Positions 17,864-25,062 are shown, counted from the stretch's first letter. The stretch is 64,000 nt of DNA from CAJMNU01 sp905214855 (GCA_937890595.1 CALADM010000014.1:71262-135261), one strand, 5' to 3'. The notes: a model not told the origin generated them from the letters alone. Made by a program: numbers and translations.

Positions 17864-17915
17864 GTGATGTGGACGGACATTGCAAATAGAAAAGAGCAGG
17901 AATGGGGGAACAGAG

Positions 17916-19433
17916 ATGAAAAAAAAGATAAGTTTATTTTTGATGATCTTGTGTTTGGGGGTCTTGACGGCATGTTCTCAAAGCATTCCTGGTCTGGGTG
18001 GAGCTACTGTAGAGAGCAGTGGTGAGGACAGTAGCAGTACTAATGAGGAATCTTTGGAGGAAGGGACAAAAGTAACACTGGAAATTCCGGGATATGAGAC
18101 ACAGTCACAGAGCGGCACATCAGAGAGTGTTCCTGATGAGATGACAGAAACGGATGAGACAGAAGAAGTTTCGGAAGATTCGGGGAAAGATACTGAAGGA
18201 ATAAACAAAGAAGATATTGAGATAAGGATTGCAATTGCCACGGATATCCATTATCTGGCAAAAGAACTGTGTGATGAAGGAGAGAGTTTTCAGGCAATGC
18301 TTCAAAACAGCGATGGTATGCTGACACAATATGGTTGGGAGATTTTAATGGCCTTTTTGGAAGACATTGAAAAAGAGCAGCCGGATGTGTTGATCCTGAG
18401 CGGTGATTTAACAAAAAATGGAGAGAAAAAAAGTCATGAGGCATTGGCAGACCGTTTAAGACGACTGGAGAAGAAAGGGATTCCTGTAGTGGTGATTCCG
18501 GGAAATCATGATATTAACAGTCCATATGCAAGTGGATACAGAAAAGAAGGGACATATCCAGTAGAGAATATTTCAGCACAGCAGTTTCGGGATATTTATA
18601 AAGAATTTGGTTATAAAGAGGCGATCAGTGAAGATCCGGCTTCTTTAAGCTATATTTATCCATTAAATGAGTATACATGGCTTTTGATGATCGATTCCTG
18701 CCAATATGATCCTGTGAATCAAGTGGGTGGAATGATTCAGGAAGGGACATATCAATGGATTGAAGAAAAGCTGGAAGCAGCATGGGATGAAGGGATTCGG
18801 GTCATCCCAGTCACACATCACAATCTTTTGGAACAGACACAGGCAAGTGAAGAATTCATACAAAATTGTACCATTGAGCATGATGAACGCTTGATACATA
18901 TGTGGGAAGATAATGATATTAATCTACATTTAAGCGGACATCTTCATATTCAGCATTACACTCATACTCAGGAAGAACCAAGAATTTATGAGGTAGTGAC
19001 CGGAGCGTTGATGATGTATCCGTGTAAATATGGGATATTGGAGATTTTAGTCAATGGAGATCTGAATTATTATACTAAAAAGGTAGAAGTAGAAAAGTGG
19101 GCAAAGAAATACGGCAAGAAAGATCGGGAATTGTTGAATTTTGATGCATATGCTAAAGAGTTCCTTTATGATATTTCTTACTGGAATGTGTATTATGATT
19201 TGCAGGCTCATGGGCTTTCTGTGGGGGATAGTGAGAGTATGGCAAAATTGTATGCCCGTCTGAATCCTAATTTTTATTCTGGAACGATTCCGAATACCAG
19301 TGAAGAAATTTTGCAAGATCCGGCATATAAACTTTGGAAAGACAGTGAGTATTTCAGTGAAGTTGCAACGACAATACAGACTATGATCAAGGAAGAAAAC
19401 CATGATTATAATACATTGTATATTCCATATTGA
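17916..19433 (+). CDS. Lipoprotein calcineurin-like metallophosphoesterase
   Basis: A lipoprotein signal (MKKKISLFLMILCLGVLTAC) ends in the lipobox LTAC. A Ser/Glu/Thr-rich linker follows, then a calcineurin-like domain with ATDIHYL, LSGDLTKNG, PGNHDINS, THHNLL and LSGHLHIQHY, supplying all metal ligands. It should be an extracytoplasmic phosphoesterase, but the substrate is unknown. ATG 17916 is chosen over 17880 because GGGGGAAC precedes it and it gives a clean signal peptide. It lies just upstream of cwlD, perhaps in the same cell-envelope group. Confidence 0.85.
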   Translation: MKKKISLFLMILCLGVLTACSQSIPGLGGATVESSGEDSSSTNEESLEEGTKVTLEIPGYETQSQSGTSESVPDEMTETDETEEVSEDSGKDTEGINKEDIEIRIAIATDIHYLAKELCDEGESFQAMLQNSDGMLTQYGWEILMAFLEDIEKEQPDVLILSGDLTKNGEKKSHEALADRLRRLEKKGIPVVVIPGNHDINSPYASGYRKEGTYPVENISAQQFRDIYKEFGYKEAISEDPASLSYIYPLNEYTWLLMIDSCQYDPVNQVGGMIQEGTYQWIEEKLEAAWDEGIRVIPVTHHNLLEQTQASEEFIQNCTIEHDERLIHMWEDNDINLHLSGHLHIQHYTHTQEEPRIYEVVTGALMMYPCKYGILEILVNGDLNYYTKKVEVEKWAKKYGKKDRELLNFDAYAKEFLYDISYWNVYYDLQAHGLSVGDSESMAKLYARLNPNFYSGTIPNTSEEILQDPAYKLWKDSEYFSEVATTIQTMIKEENHDYNTLYIPY

Positions 19434-19487
19434 TAAGGTGTAGGAACATGATCACAGAATAGCCCAATAAAAAGAAAGAGTTTTCAT

Positions 19488-19518
19488 GTATGATGGAACG
19501 TGCTGTGGGAATATACTA
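19488..19518 (+). promoter_or_regulatory. Possible forespore (sigma-G/F-type) promoter of cwlD
   Basis: GTATG (19488-19492) and TATACTA (19512-19518), 19 bases apart, resemble the sigma-G pattern G-x-ATA and CATACTA. The spacing is one base longer than usual and the first -10 base differs, so this is tentative. Confidence 0.35.
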
Positions 19519-19546
19519 GGGGTAAAAGAAGAAAATAAAGGCTGAG

Positions 19547-19729
19547 ATGAGAGTGAGACAGGCATTTTTTCAAAGTATGATGGGACTTTTGCTGTTATCA
19601 TTAGTCAGTATTTTGTCCAGTCAGGCAGGAAAAATCACGCAAACGCAGGAGGTAATAGCAAAAATTTCCAAGGCAGTGGTGGTTTTGGATGCTGGGCAGG
19701 GAAATGGTGAAGTGCGCAACAATATATAA
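19547..19729 (+). CDS. cwlD: cwlD 5' part: N-acetylmuramoyl-L-alanine amidase, interrupted
   Basis: The frame encodes a membrane anchor or signal (residues 9-27) and the first strand of an Amidase_3 domain, KAVVVLDAG, then changes abruptly to QGNGEVRNNI and stops. The native part ends at about base 19692. The rest of the enzyme resumes at 23869. Joined, they give VVVLDAGHGGSDPGK and a 233-residue protein, the size of CwlD, which removes peptide side chains so that muramic delta-lactam can form in spore cortex. In the present arrangement the zinc-binding domain is lost. Ribosome-binding site AAAGG at 6 bases. Confidence 0.85.
   Translation: MRVRQAFFQSMMGLLLLSLVSILSSQAGKITQTQEVIAKISKAVVVLDAGQGNGEVRNNI
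19689..19702 (+). other. attL core candidate
   Basis: ATGCTGGGCAGGGA here aligns with ATGCGGGGCATGGA at 23865-23878 (12 of 14 bases), exactly where the cwlD reading frame breaks. The likely strand-exchange site lies within ATGC or GGGCA. A 7-base exact direct repeat GTGCGCA also occurs at 19712-19718 and 23852-23858 and is an alternative core or a recombinase-binding motif. Confidence 0.65.
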
Positions 19730-19730
19730 C

Positions 19731-19785
19731 TACAAAAACAGGAAGAAACAATACAAGAGGCAGATTGTTTCTTCCTGTTTTTGTA
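19731..19785. terminator. 22-bp perfect inverted repeat, bidirectional terminator just inside attL
   Basis: Bases 19731-19752 are the exact reverse complement of 19764-19785 (core ACAGGAAGAAACA / TGTTTCTTCCTGT), with an 11-base loop. It lies at the 3' end of the repressor gene and 38 bases inside the element, so it can end repressor transcripts and stop cwlD transcripts from entering the element. Confidence 0.8.
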
Positions 19786-19799
19786 TGGGAAAGACAGAT

Positions 19800-20555
19800 C
19801 TAACCAAGCAGTGGGGAATCAATCAGATTATACCTGCCATAGATTTTATCAATTACTGTCCCATAGCAGTAAAAATCATCTTTTTCTGTAATGACAATAT
19901 CAGGATCCATGACATTGAGTGCCTTTAAGATGATGGTATTTTTTGCGTGAAAAAGATTTCGGATATAGCAGATGCCATTGACAGAAAAAAGACCGATTTC
20001 GTTGTGAGCGGTTTCTTCTTGTTTTAGTGCCAAAAGATCATTTTTTTTAAAAATGGGCTGATATTCATCTACTTGAATTTGAAGACAAAATTGAGTGTTA
20101 GGTGGTACATGTTTTTGTTTGATATAAACTGTCTGGGATGGATTTTGAAGAATAAAACCAGTGTTTAGCTTACGGATACTGGGAATATAGCAGGGAAAAG
20201 AACCCCAGCTCTCACTCGTCACACGAACAAATTCATCGTGGATAACCCGTTGCACCGTTTGCTTTCCGGCTTTGTCTAACACCCGATATTTTTTTATAGA
20301 TTCTTTTTCTGAGGCAGACAGATCTGATCCATATTCATGGCGCAGAGCAGAATTCATCAGATAATCCTGATATAGATAATTTGCATCTACTTGTAGAACT
20401 CGAATAAGAGCAATAAGTATATCTGGTTTGGGATAACTGATGTTGTTTTCGTAGTTGGCGATTGCAGATGGTGTTACATGAATGGCATCAGCCAATTGAA
20501 CTCTTGTCATATTAAGGTTTATCCGTTGTGTTTTTAAGCGTTCACCAATTCCCAT
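19800..20555 (-). CDS. XRE-family repressor with inactive S24 peptidase-like domain
   Basis: The 251-residue protein has an N-terminal helix-turn-helix (MTRVQLADAIHVTPSAIANY, residues 15-34) and a C-terminal LexA/CI-like beta domain. Where active S24 proteins have GDSMxP and a catalytic lysine in YVKRL, this one reads VDEYQPIF and YIRNLF, so both the serine and the lysine are missing. It should bind operators in the element but should not cleave itself in response to RecA. It is transcribed toward attL from a promoter at 20588-20616. Its loss of SOS sensing fits an element under another form of control. Confidence 0.85.
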   Translation of the reverse strand: MGIGERLKTQRINLNMTRVQLADAIHVTPSAIANYENNISYPKPDILIALIRVLQVDANYLYQDYLMNSALRHEYGSDLSASEKESIKKYRVLDKAGKQTVQRVIHDEFVRVTSESWGSFPCYIPSIRKLNTGFILQNPSQTVYIKQKHVPPNTQFCLQIQVDEYQPIFKKNDLLALKQEETAHNEIGLFSVNGICYIRNLFHAKNTIILKALNVMDPDIVITEKDDFYCYGTVIDKIYGRYNLIDSPLLG

Positions 20556-20587
20556 GAGATTTACCTCTTTTCACACGATATATATGT

Positions 20588-20616
20588 ATTATACTACAGG
20601 AAACTTGATAAAACAA
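20588..20616 (-). promoter_or_regulatory. Promoter of the S24-like repressor
   Basis: On the reverse strand TTGTTT (20611-20616), a 17-base spacer and TATAAT (20588-20593) form a good sigma-A promoter just upstream of the repressor start. Confidence 0.7.
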
Positions 20617-20647
20617 TCAAAATAACAAGAAATTTGTTGAAAAGAGA

Positions 20648-20676
20648 TTGACTTTTCCTTGAAAATCGCATAGACT
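20648..20676 (+). promoter_or_regulatory. Divergent promoter for the 33-residue protein
   Basis: TTGACT (20648-20653), 17 bases, TAGACT (20671-20676). The -10 is weak. An inverted repeat ACATAT/ATATGT (near 20695-20712) downstream could be an operator. Confidence 0.5.
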
Positions 20677-20738
20677 GTAAACATAATATCAAAATACATA
20701 TCTAAAATATGTGATCTTATTATTTTATTGGAGGGACT

Positions 20739-20840
20739 ATGGAAGAGAAAAGCCAAATTATTGATATGATACAGAAAGCAGATACAGAACAACTCAGGTG
20801 TATCATTGAATTTTTGAGGGCATTTTTAGCAGTCAGCTAA
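20739..20840 (+). CDS. 33-residue helical protein of the element
   Basis: A frame starting MEEKSQIIDMIQKADTEQL and ending FLRAFLAVS follows a strong GGAGG site 6 bases upstream. Small proteins of this pattern (a helix with a D-x-E-Q-L-R motif followed by an aromatic helix) are common beside XRE regulators in clostridial phage-like elements; their function is unknown. Its last 8 bases overlap the end of the convergent XRE gene. Confidence 0.65.
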   Translation: MEEKSQIIDMIQKADTEQLRCIIEFLRAFLAVS

Positions 20841-21189
20841 GTAGACGAATCGATTTTTCCAGAGAAGCCCAGTCTTGTTCATTAAAGTGTGATAATTTTA
20901 ATAAAAAACGTTTCTTAAAAGATGTATCATCTTCACGCAGCATCTGACCAAACCATTGAGATAGTGCAAGGTCTGAGTTGGTTTCTATGTAAATGTTACC
21001 TTCGCCTGTTCGAAGCCACGTTTCATTTACATTAAATTCACGACAAATGGATACAATCACTGCATCAATAGGCACACGCACACTGGTTTCATAGGTTGCA
21101 ATTGTATTTCTGGAGACACCAATTCTTTTTGCAAATTCTTGTTGAGTTAACCCAGCATCTTGTCGTATAGTACGAATTCGATTTTTCAT
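20833..21189 (-). CDS. XRE-family transcriptional regulator
   Basis: This 118-residue protein has a clear helix-turn-helix (LTQQEFAKRIGVSRNTIATYE, residues 14-34) and the phage-type follow-on FNVNETWLRTGEGNIY. It faces the Spo0A-like gene across a 185-base control region that holds a consensus promoter and inverted repeats, so it probably represses or tunes that promoter. The second half has no recognised domain. Confidence 0.85.
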   Translation of the reverse strand: MKNRIRTIRQDAGLTQQEFAKRIGVSRNTIATYETSVRVPIDAVIVSICREFNVNETWLRTGEGNIYIETNSDLALSQWFGQMLREDDTSFKKRFLLKLSHFNEQDWASLEKSIRLLS

Positions 21190-21273
21190 TGCAATGCTCC
21201 CCTTTCTTTTAAACTAAAGTGAGTAATTATTATAATAGTAAATGAAAAGAGTTATGTTGTCAACAAATACCTA

Positions 21274-21319
21274 TTGACAAATGTTGCAAAGAGACATATA
21301 ATAGTCGCAACATGACGAA
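21274..21319 (+). promoter_or_regulatory. Consensus promoter with operators and a Spo0A-box-like site
   Basis: TTGACA (21274-21279), 17 bases and TATAAT (21297-21302) form a perfect sigma-A promoter for the Spo0A-like gene. ATGTTGC (21281-21287) and GCAACAT (21307-21313) make a 7-bp inverted repeat spanning the -10, and GTTGTCAAC (21256-21264) is a further palindrome; both could bind the XRE regulator. TGACGAA (21313-21319) fits the 0A-box consensus TGNCGAA just after the expected start of transcription, which suggests feedback by the encoded protein. Confidence 0.75.
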
Positions 21320-21374
21320 AACTGCAACTTGTTGGAGCTATTGTAAAATAAATGAAGAATTAAAGGAGAAGAAA

Positions 21375-21881
21375 ATGAGAGATGATATTGTAAATGTACT
21401 GTTGAGTATTGGGATTCCAGCCAGAGTAAAGGGGTTCACATATATTTATGACGCAATGGAGCTGTTTGATACAGATCCTTATTATTCAGATGGGAAGATT
21501 TGTGCATTATATGCGGATATCGCAAAAAAGAGGGGTACTACACAGTCAAGGGTAGAGAGAGCAATTCGTCATGCTTTTGAGACTGCAACTACAAAAGGAA
21601 ACCATGAGATGGTTGAGAAATATCTGGATTTTGTGAATACCCAGAATTCTAATCTGTTGAGGACGTTATATCTTCGTTTGAAACAAGATGAAAAGCAAAG
21701 AATGGCAACAGACACATCTTGTATTCGTGAGTGTGCATTGAAGAAACAGATTTATACAGAAATGATGAGTTATTTATCCAGCGAATTAGAAGATGTAGTA
21801 AAACATCTGGCTGAATCTATGAACAGCAGTTATCTGGAAAGTGGAAATGTAAAATGTATAACAGAAAGCTGGAACAGTTAA
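21375..21881 (+). CDS. Stand-alone Spo0A C-terminal DNA-binding domain protein
   Basis: The 168-residue product matches the DNA-binding effector domain of the sporulation master regulator Spo0A from residue 5 onward: IGIPARVKGFTYIYDAM, ALYADIAKKRGTTQSRVERA and IRHAFETATTKGN closely follow the Spo0A pattern, including the recognition helix around SRVERAIRHA. No receiver domain precedes it, so it would act without phosphorylation. A helical C-terminal tail of about 70 residues is unique. ATG 21375 is chosen for its AAAGGAG site; the longer frame from 21312 overlaps the promoter. It may bind 0A boxes and link the element to sporulation. Confidence 0.88.
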   Translation: MRDDIVNVLLSIGIPARVKGFTYIYDAMELFDTDPYYSDGKICALYADIAKKRGTTQSRVERAIRHAFETATTKGNHEMVEKYLDFVNTQNSNLLRTLYLRLKQDEKQRMATDTSCIRECALKKQIYTEMMSYLSSELEDVVKHLAESMNSSYLESGNVKCITESWNS

Positions 21882-21987
21882 GAAACAAAAAGACAGATAA
21901 TGTGATTGTTGTATGCCAAGAGATAGAATGAGAAAAAGAGAGAAACAGGTGGAGAATGATCTATAAAAATACGATATTAAAAAAATC

Positions 21988-22013
21988 GCCGCAAAAGGAA
22001 AATCTTTTGCGGC
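21988..22013. terminator. Bidirectional terminator between Spo0A-like and recombinase genes
   Basis: A perfect 10-bp stem GCCGCAAAAG / CTTTTGCGGC with a 6-base loop has A runs before and T-rich sequence after it, so it can stop both convergent genes. Confidence 0.9.
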
Positions 22014-22024
22014 AATTTATATTT

Positions 22025-23587
22025 TCACGATGATAAGCTGACATTCGGCGCAAAACATTTATATACGATCTTGATGGTATGATCTCTATAAATAAAGATA
22101 TGATCTATCATAGTCCGCAGAAGTGTAGGAGTCAGTTTTACAAAGTGATCAGAAATAAAGATTCCGGAAATAGATTGGGATGTCTGTTCTTTTATAGATT
22201 GGACCTGTTGAAGACAGGAAATCTTCTGGGATAGAAGAGCTTCTTTGGAATCCAGATCTGTTTTGAGAGTAAGATAATCCACTTTGTTTAAGAGATGTTT
22301 GTTATAATCAAGATAAAAACGCTGACGTTGCTGCTGGATGAGTTTTTGCTGTTGTGTAGCGCTTTGGATAAGGTCAAGATATGTAGGAGTATCTGATACT
22401 GGAGTGATATTCGTATGAGGTATCTTATCTTTGTATAGGGAGAGCAGTTTGTTCAAATCACAGAGAATCAACTGTTCTAATATGTCAGAACGGATAGATG
22501 GAGAATCACAGTAGGATTTTCCATGTCTGCGTCTGGTAGAGCAGGTAAAATAAATACATTCTTTGTTTTTTTGATGGCGGATCATGGATTTTTGACATTC
22601 ACCACATTTAAGAATACCAGCAAAAAGGGAAGGCTGTTGGGGAGAAGAACGATCACATTTAGAGTCCTGAAGAGATTTTTGGACATCCAAAAAAGTCTTT
22701 TTAGAAATAATGGCAGGCACAGCATTTGGGACAATGACCCATTCCGATTTGTCTTTTTGAACAGGCTTTTTTCGCATTTTTTGACGTACACGTCCCTGAA
22801 CCAGATTTCCCATATAAGTTTCGTTGGTTAAAATACGGCGTATCGTAGAAAATCCCCAAAGTGGTTTAGAGTCTGGATTGGAGAGATTTGCATTGCGATA
22901 ACGCAAACCAGATAATTGTTTATAAACAGAGGGAGATGGAATCTGTAAGTCGTTGAGGTGTCTGGCAATTGCCTGAAGATTCATACCCTGAAGTTTTAAT
23001 TGGAAGATCATCTCCACAACAGAGCGGACGGTTTCATCGACTAAGAGCTTGTTCTTGTTTTCTTCGCTCTTTTTATATCCATAACAGCAGAAACTGCCTG
23101 TAAATTCTCCATTTTTTTGTTTGATGTCAATACTGCTGTGGACTTTCTTGGAAATATCCTCAGCATACATTTGATTGAATGTATTTTTAATTTGAAACAT
23201 GGCATCATATTCATCATACAGACTATCAAAATGATCCAATTTGGAGATATAGCGGACATGGGAAAGTTCTTCTTCTAAAATCAACTGCATTTTTGCAGCA
23301 TTTCGTGCAAAACGACTGTGATCTTTGACGAGGATGCAGTTTACGATCCCATTTTTACAGTCGTTGATCATTTGCTGAAATTCAGGACGATGAAAAGTAG
23401 TACCTGTATAATCTTCATCTGAATATTCACGGATAAGAAGAAACGTATCCTTGGGATTGAGGTATTGAAGTTCTTTTAATAATTCTTGTATTATCTTTTG
23501 TTGATTGGCAATGCTGTTGCTCCCTTTTATATCATCTTCTCGGCTGCTGAATCGGCTGTATCCGGCTGCATAGTATATTTTGGGCAT
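22025..23587 (-). CDS. Large serine recombinase
   Basis: The 520-residue protein has an N-terminal resolvase domain with YSRFSSRED (catalytic serine 14), DHSRFARN and YAEDISKK, a recombinase domain (GYKKSEENKNKLLVDE, ILTNETYMGNLVQG), a zinc ribbon (CGECQKSM and CSTRRRHGKSYC) and a C-terminal coiled coil. This is the class that performs directional integration and excision, including SpoIVCA of the skin element. It reads inward from attR with AGGAGG 9 bases before ATG. It is the obvious enzyme for joining the cwlD halves; a separate directionality factor is not apparent. Confidence 0.93.
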   Translation of the reverse strand: MPKIYYAAGYSRFSSREDDIKGSNSIANQQKIIQELLKELQYLNPKDTFLLIREYSDEDYTGTTFHRPEFQQMINDCKNGIVNCILVKDHSRFARNAAKMQLILEEELSHVRYISKLDHFDSLYDEYDAMFQIKNTFNQMYAEDISKKVHSSIDIKQKNGEFTGSFCCYGYKKSEENKNKLLVDETVRSVVEMIFQLKLQGMNLQAIARHLNDLQIPSPSVYKQLSGLRYRNANLSNPDSKPLWGFSTIRRILTNETYMGNLVQGRVRQKMRKKPVQKDKSEWVIVPNAVPAIISKKTFLDVQKSLQDSKCDRSSPQQPSLFAGILKCGECQKSMIRHQKNKECIYFTCSTRRRHGKSYCDSPSIRSDILEQLILCDLNKLLSLYKDKIPHTNITPVSDTPTYLDLIQSATQQQKLIQQQRQRFYLDYNKHLLNKVDYLTLKTDLDSKEALLSQKISCLQQVQSIKEQTSQSISGIFISDHFVKLTPTLLRTMIDHIFIYRDHTIKIVYKCFAPNVSLSS

Positions 23588-23706
23588 AAGGAAGACCTCC
23601 TGTATGACTGGTCTGGAATCTGCAAAATATGATTCAGAAGTTCTGTTATACTTTCTTCCCCTTTGTATTCACGCATAATGTGGTAGGAGGAAATCTGTTG
23701 TTTCAT
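23527..23706 (-). CDS. Possible 59-residue protein overlapping the recombinase start
   Basis: A frame starting MKQQISSYHIMREYKGEESI overlaps the first 61 bases of the recombinase gene and ends MQPDTADSAAEKMI. The N-terminal half (Y-H-I-M-R-E-Y-x-G then a leucine-rich helix TELLNHIL) resembles small proteins often encoded just before serine recombinases in clostridial elements, but no clear ribosome-binding site precedes it. It could be a recombination cofactor; this is speculative. Confidence 0.4.
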   Translation of the reverse strand: MKQQISSYHIMREYKGEESITELLNHILQIPDQSYRRSSLCPKYTMQPDTADSAAEKMI

Positions 23707-23864
23707 GATAGAAAGAAACCAGCCTTTTTATATGATATATGTAAGCATATGTAAGGAAAGGTTGTCTTTATTCAAAAAAGTGTCTGAAAAAATATGAAAG
23801 GCTGTGTTTTTCATGATAATGGAAGAGGTATAAATAGGAAATATACAAAAGGTGCGCAGATGGA

Positions 23865-23878
23865 ATGCGGGGCATGGA
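23865..23878 (+). other. attR core candidate
   Basis: ATGCGGGGCATGGA matches the attL core at 19689-19702 except for two bases. The cwlD frame GCG GGG CAT GGA GGC continues from here. Confidence 0.65.
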
Positions 23879-24424
23879 GGCAGTGACCCCGGTAAAGTAG
23901 GAGTGGATGGAACTCTTGAAAAAGATATCAATCTTCAGATCACACAGAAACTTAAAAAATATTTGGAAAAAGCAGATGTTGAAGTGATTTTGACCAGAGA
24001 AAATGATTCAGGATTGTATAAAGACACAGATTCACAGAAAAAGAAAGCGGATATGAGAGAGCGCTGTCGTGTTATGGAAGAGAGCGATCCAGATCTGATA
24101 GTGAGTATCCATCAAAATAGTTATCATCAGGAAAATGTGTCAGGGGCACAGGTATTTTATTATAAGGATTCAGAAAAAGGGAAAAAATTGGCAGAGATCA
24201 TCCAAAAACGCTTTGATTATGTGTTGGGAGAAAAGAATCGAAGGCAGGCAAAATCGAATGATTCTTACTATTTATTTTTACATACAAAAGCCCCGATCGC
24301 TCTGGTGGAATGTGGATTTTTAAGCAACTGGGAAGAAGCCTCAAAGTTAAAACAGGAGGTTTATCAGGATAAAATTGCATGGGCTATCCATATGGGAATT
24401 TTAGAATATTTAAATAAGACATAA
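23869..24424 (+). CDS. cwlD: cwlD 3' part: amidase catalytic domain
   Basis: From GGG CAT GGA onward the frame encodes GHGGSDPGKVG, the zinc-ligand glutamate in TLEKDINL, the second histidine in VSIHQNSY and the catalytic glutamate in ALVECGFLSN, that is, the whole Amidase_3 domain except its first strand. The open frame begins with a GTG at 23852, but no ribosome-binding site precedes it and the residues before GHGG are element sequence. On its own it is probably not expressed. Joined to the 5' part it makes an ordinary CwlD. Confidence 0.85.
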
Positions 24425-24499
24425 GACAGATAGGATTTTCAGATGTCTGCATAGGGGGATATGTGGGATAGATAACATGAAAAAAAGGAGATAGAAAAA

Positions 24500-24568
24500 A
24501 TGTCGGGTCAAAAGTCAGATTCCTGTGAGAAGATAGGAGAGTGGGGGTCTTTTGACCCGACAGACTAG
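24500..24568 (+). CDS. Possible 22-residue peptide framed by an inverted repeat
   Basis: AAAAAAAGGAGATAG precedes ATG TCG GGT CAA and a 22-codon frame ending in TAG. Bases 24501-24514 (TGTCGGGTCAAAAG) and 24549-24562 (CTTTTGACCCGACA) are perfect 14-base inverted repeats, so the frame would lie inside a hairpin. On the reverse strand the same hairpin lies beyond the yhcH stop and could serve as its terminator. Either reading is tentative. Confidence 0.35.
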   Translation: MSGQKSDSCEKIGEWGSFDPTD

Positions 24569-24597
24569 AAAGACAGGTATTTATTGTCTATACGATA

Positions 24598-25062
24598 TTA
24601 TAATAAAGATTCTTTGATTTTAAATACAACTTTGCGGACATGTTCTGGTTTGGTGGCAGCACAGCCGGGACGGTGGATATCATTGGAGAGGAAGATACAA
24701 TAACATCCAGCAGTAACATCAATGAAAGATTCCTGAGGAAGATTTGTATAGAATACGACATCTTTGCCTTCGGGGTTTTCAAGGATTGTTTCTTTTCCAG
24801 TGTAGTGGGTAAATCCCATTCTTTCTGTACCAGAATGAATGTATTGGATATCAAGGTAGGCATCATGTCTCTCTGCACGGCGTTCTTCGACAGGTTGTGT
24901 TGTGATATCCTGTACCATAGCATAAATGTCTTTTCCCTGAATTTCATATGTACCAGTTTCCATGTTTGCAATGTCGTGTGCGGCAATCCACTCAAATGCG
25001 ATCTGGAAAGGCTGTGGATACTGATATGGAGATGCAATGGCATGAATAGATGAATAAATCAT
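24598..25062 (-). CDS. YhcH/YjgK/YiaL (DUF386) family protein
   Basis: This 154-residue cupin-like protein shows the family motifs RRAERHDAYLDIQYIHSG and DVTAGCYCIFLSNDIHRPG, with histidines that bind a metal. Members are linked to sugar-acid or sialic-acid use (EbgC, NanQ) and may be sugar anomerases or isomerases. ATG 25062 (MIYSSIHAIA) follows GGAGG; the longer upstream frame is not supported. It lies after asnA on the same strand, with no sugar operon beside it. Confidence 0.85.
   Translation of the reverse strand: MIYSSIHAIASPYQYPQPFQIAFEWIAAHDIANMETGTYEIQGKDIYAMVQDITTQPVEERRAERHDAYLDIQYIHSGTERMGFTHYTGKETILENPEGKDVVFYTNLPQESFIDVTAGCYCIFLSNDIHRPGCAATKPEHVRKVVFKIKESLL

Larger units (their letters stand above)
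19693..23868. mobile_element. Skin-like intervening element in cwlD (about 4,176 bp)
   Basis: The element separates the two halves of cwlD. It encodes a LexA/CI-like repressor, a 33-residue protein, a second XRE regulator, a free Spo0A C-terminal domain protein, a large serine recombinase and a small overlapping frame. There are no structural phage or conjugation genes. Removing 4,176 bases between the matched ends rebuilds the DAGHGG motif in frame. This is the architecture of developmentally excised elements such as skin in sigK. That excision occurs during sporulation is inference. Confidence 0.85.

Noticed and set aside
23852..24424. A GTG-started 190-residue amidase gene on its own
   Set aside because: The first six residues are element sequence, there is no ribosome-binding site, and the first strand of the amidase domain is missing; it is the 3' half of cwlD.
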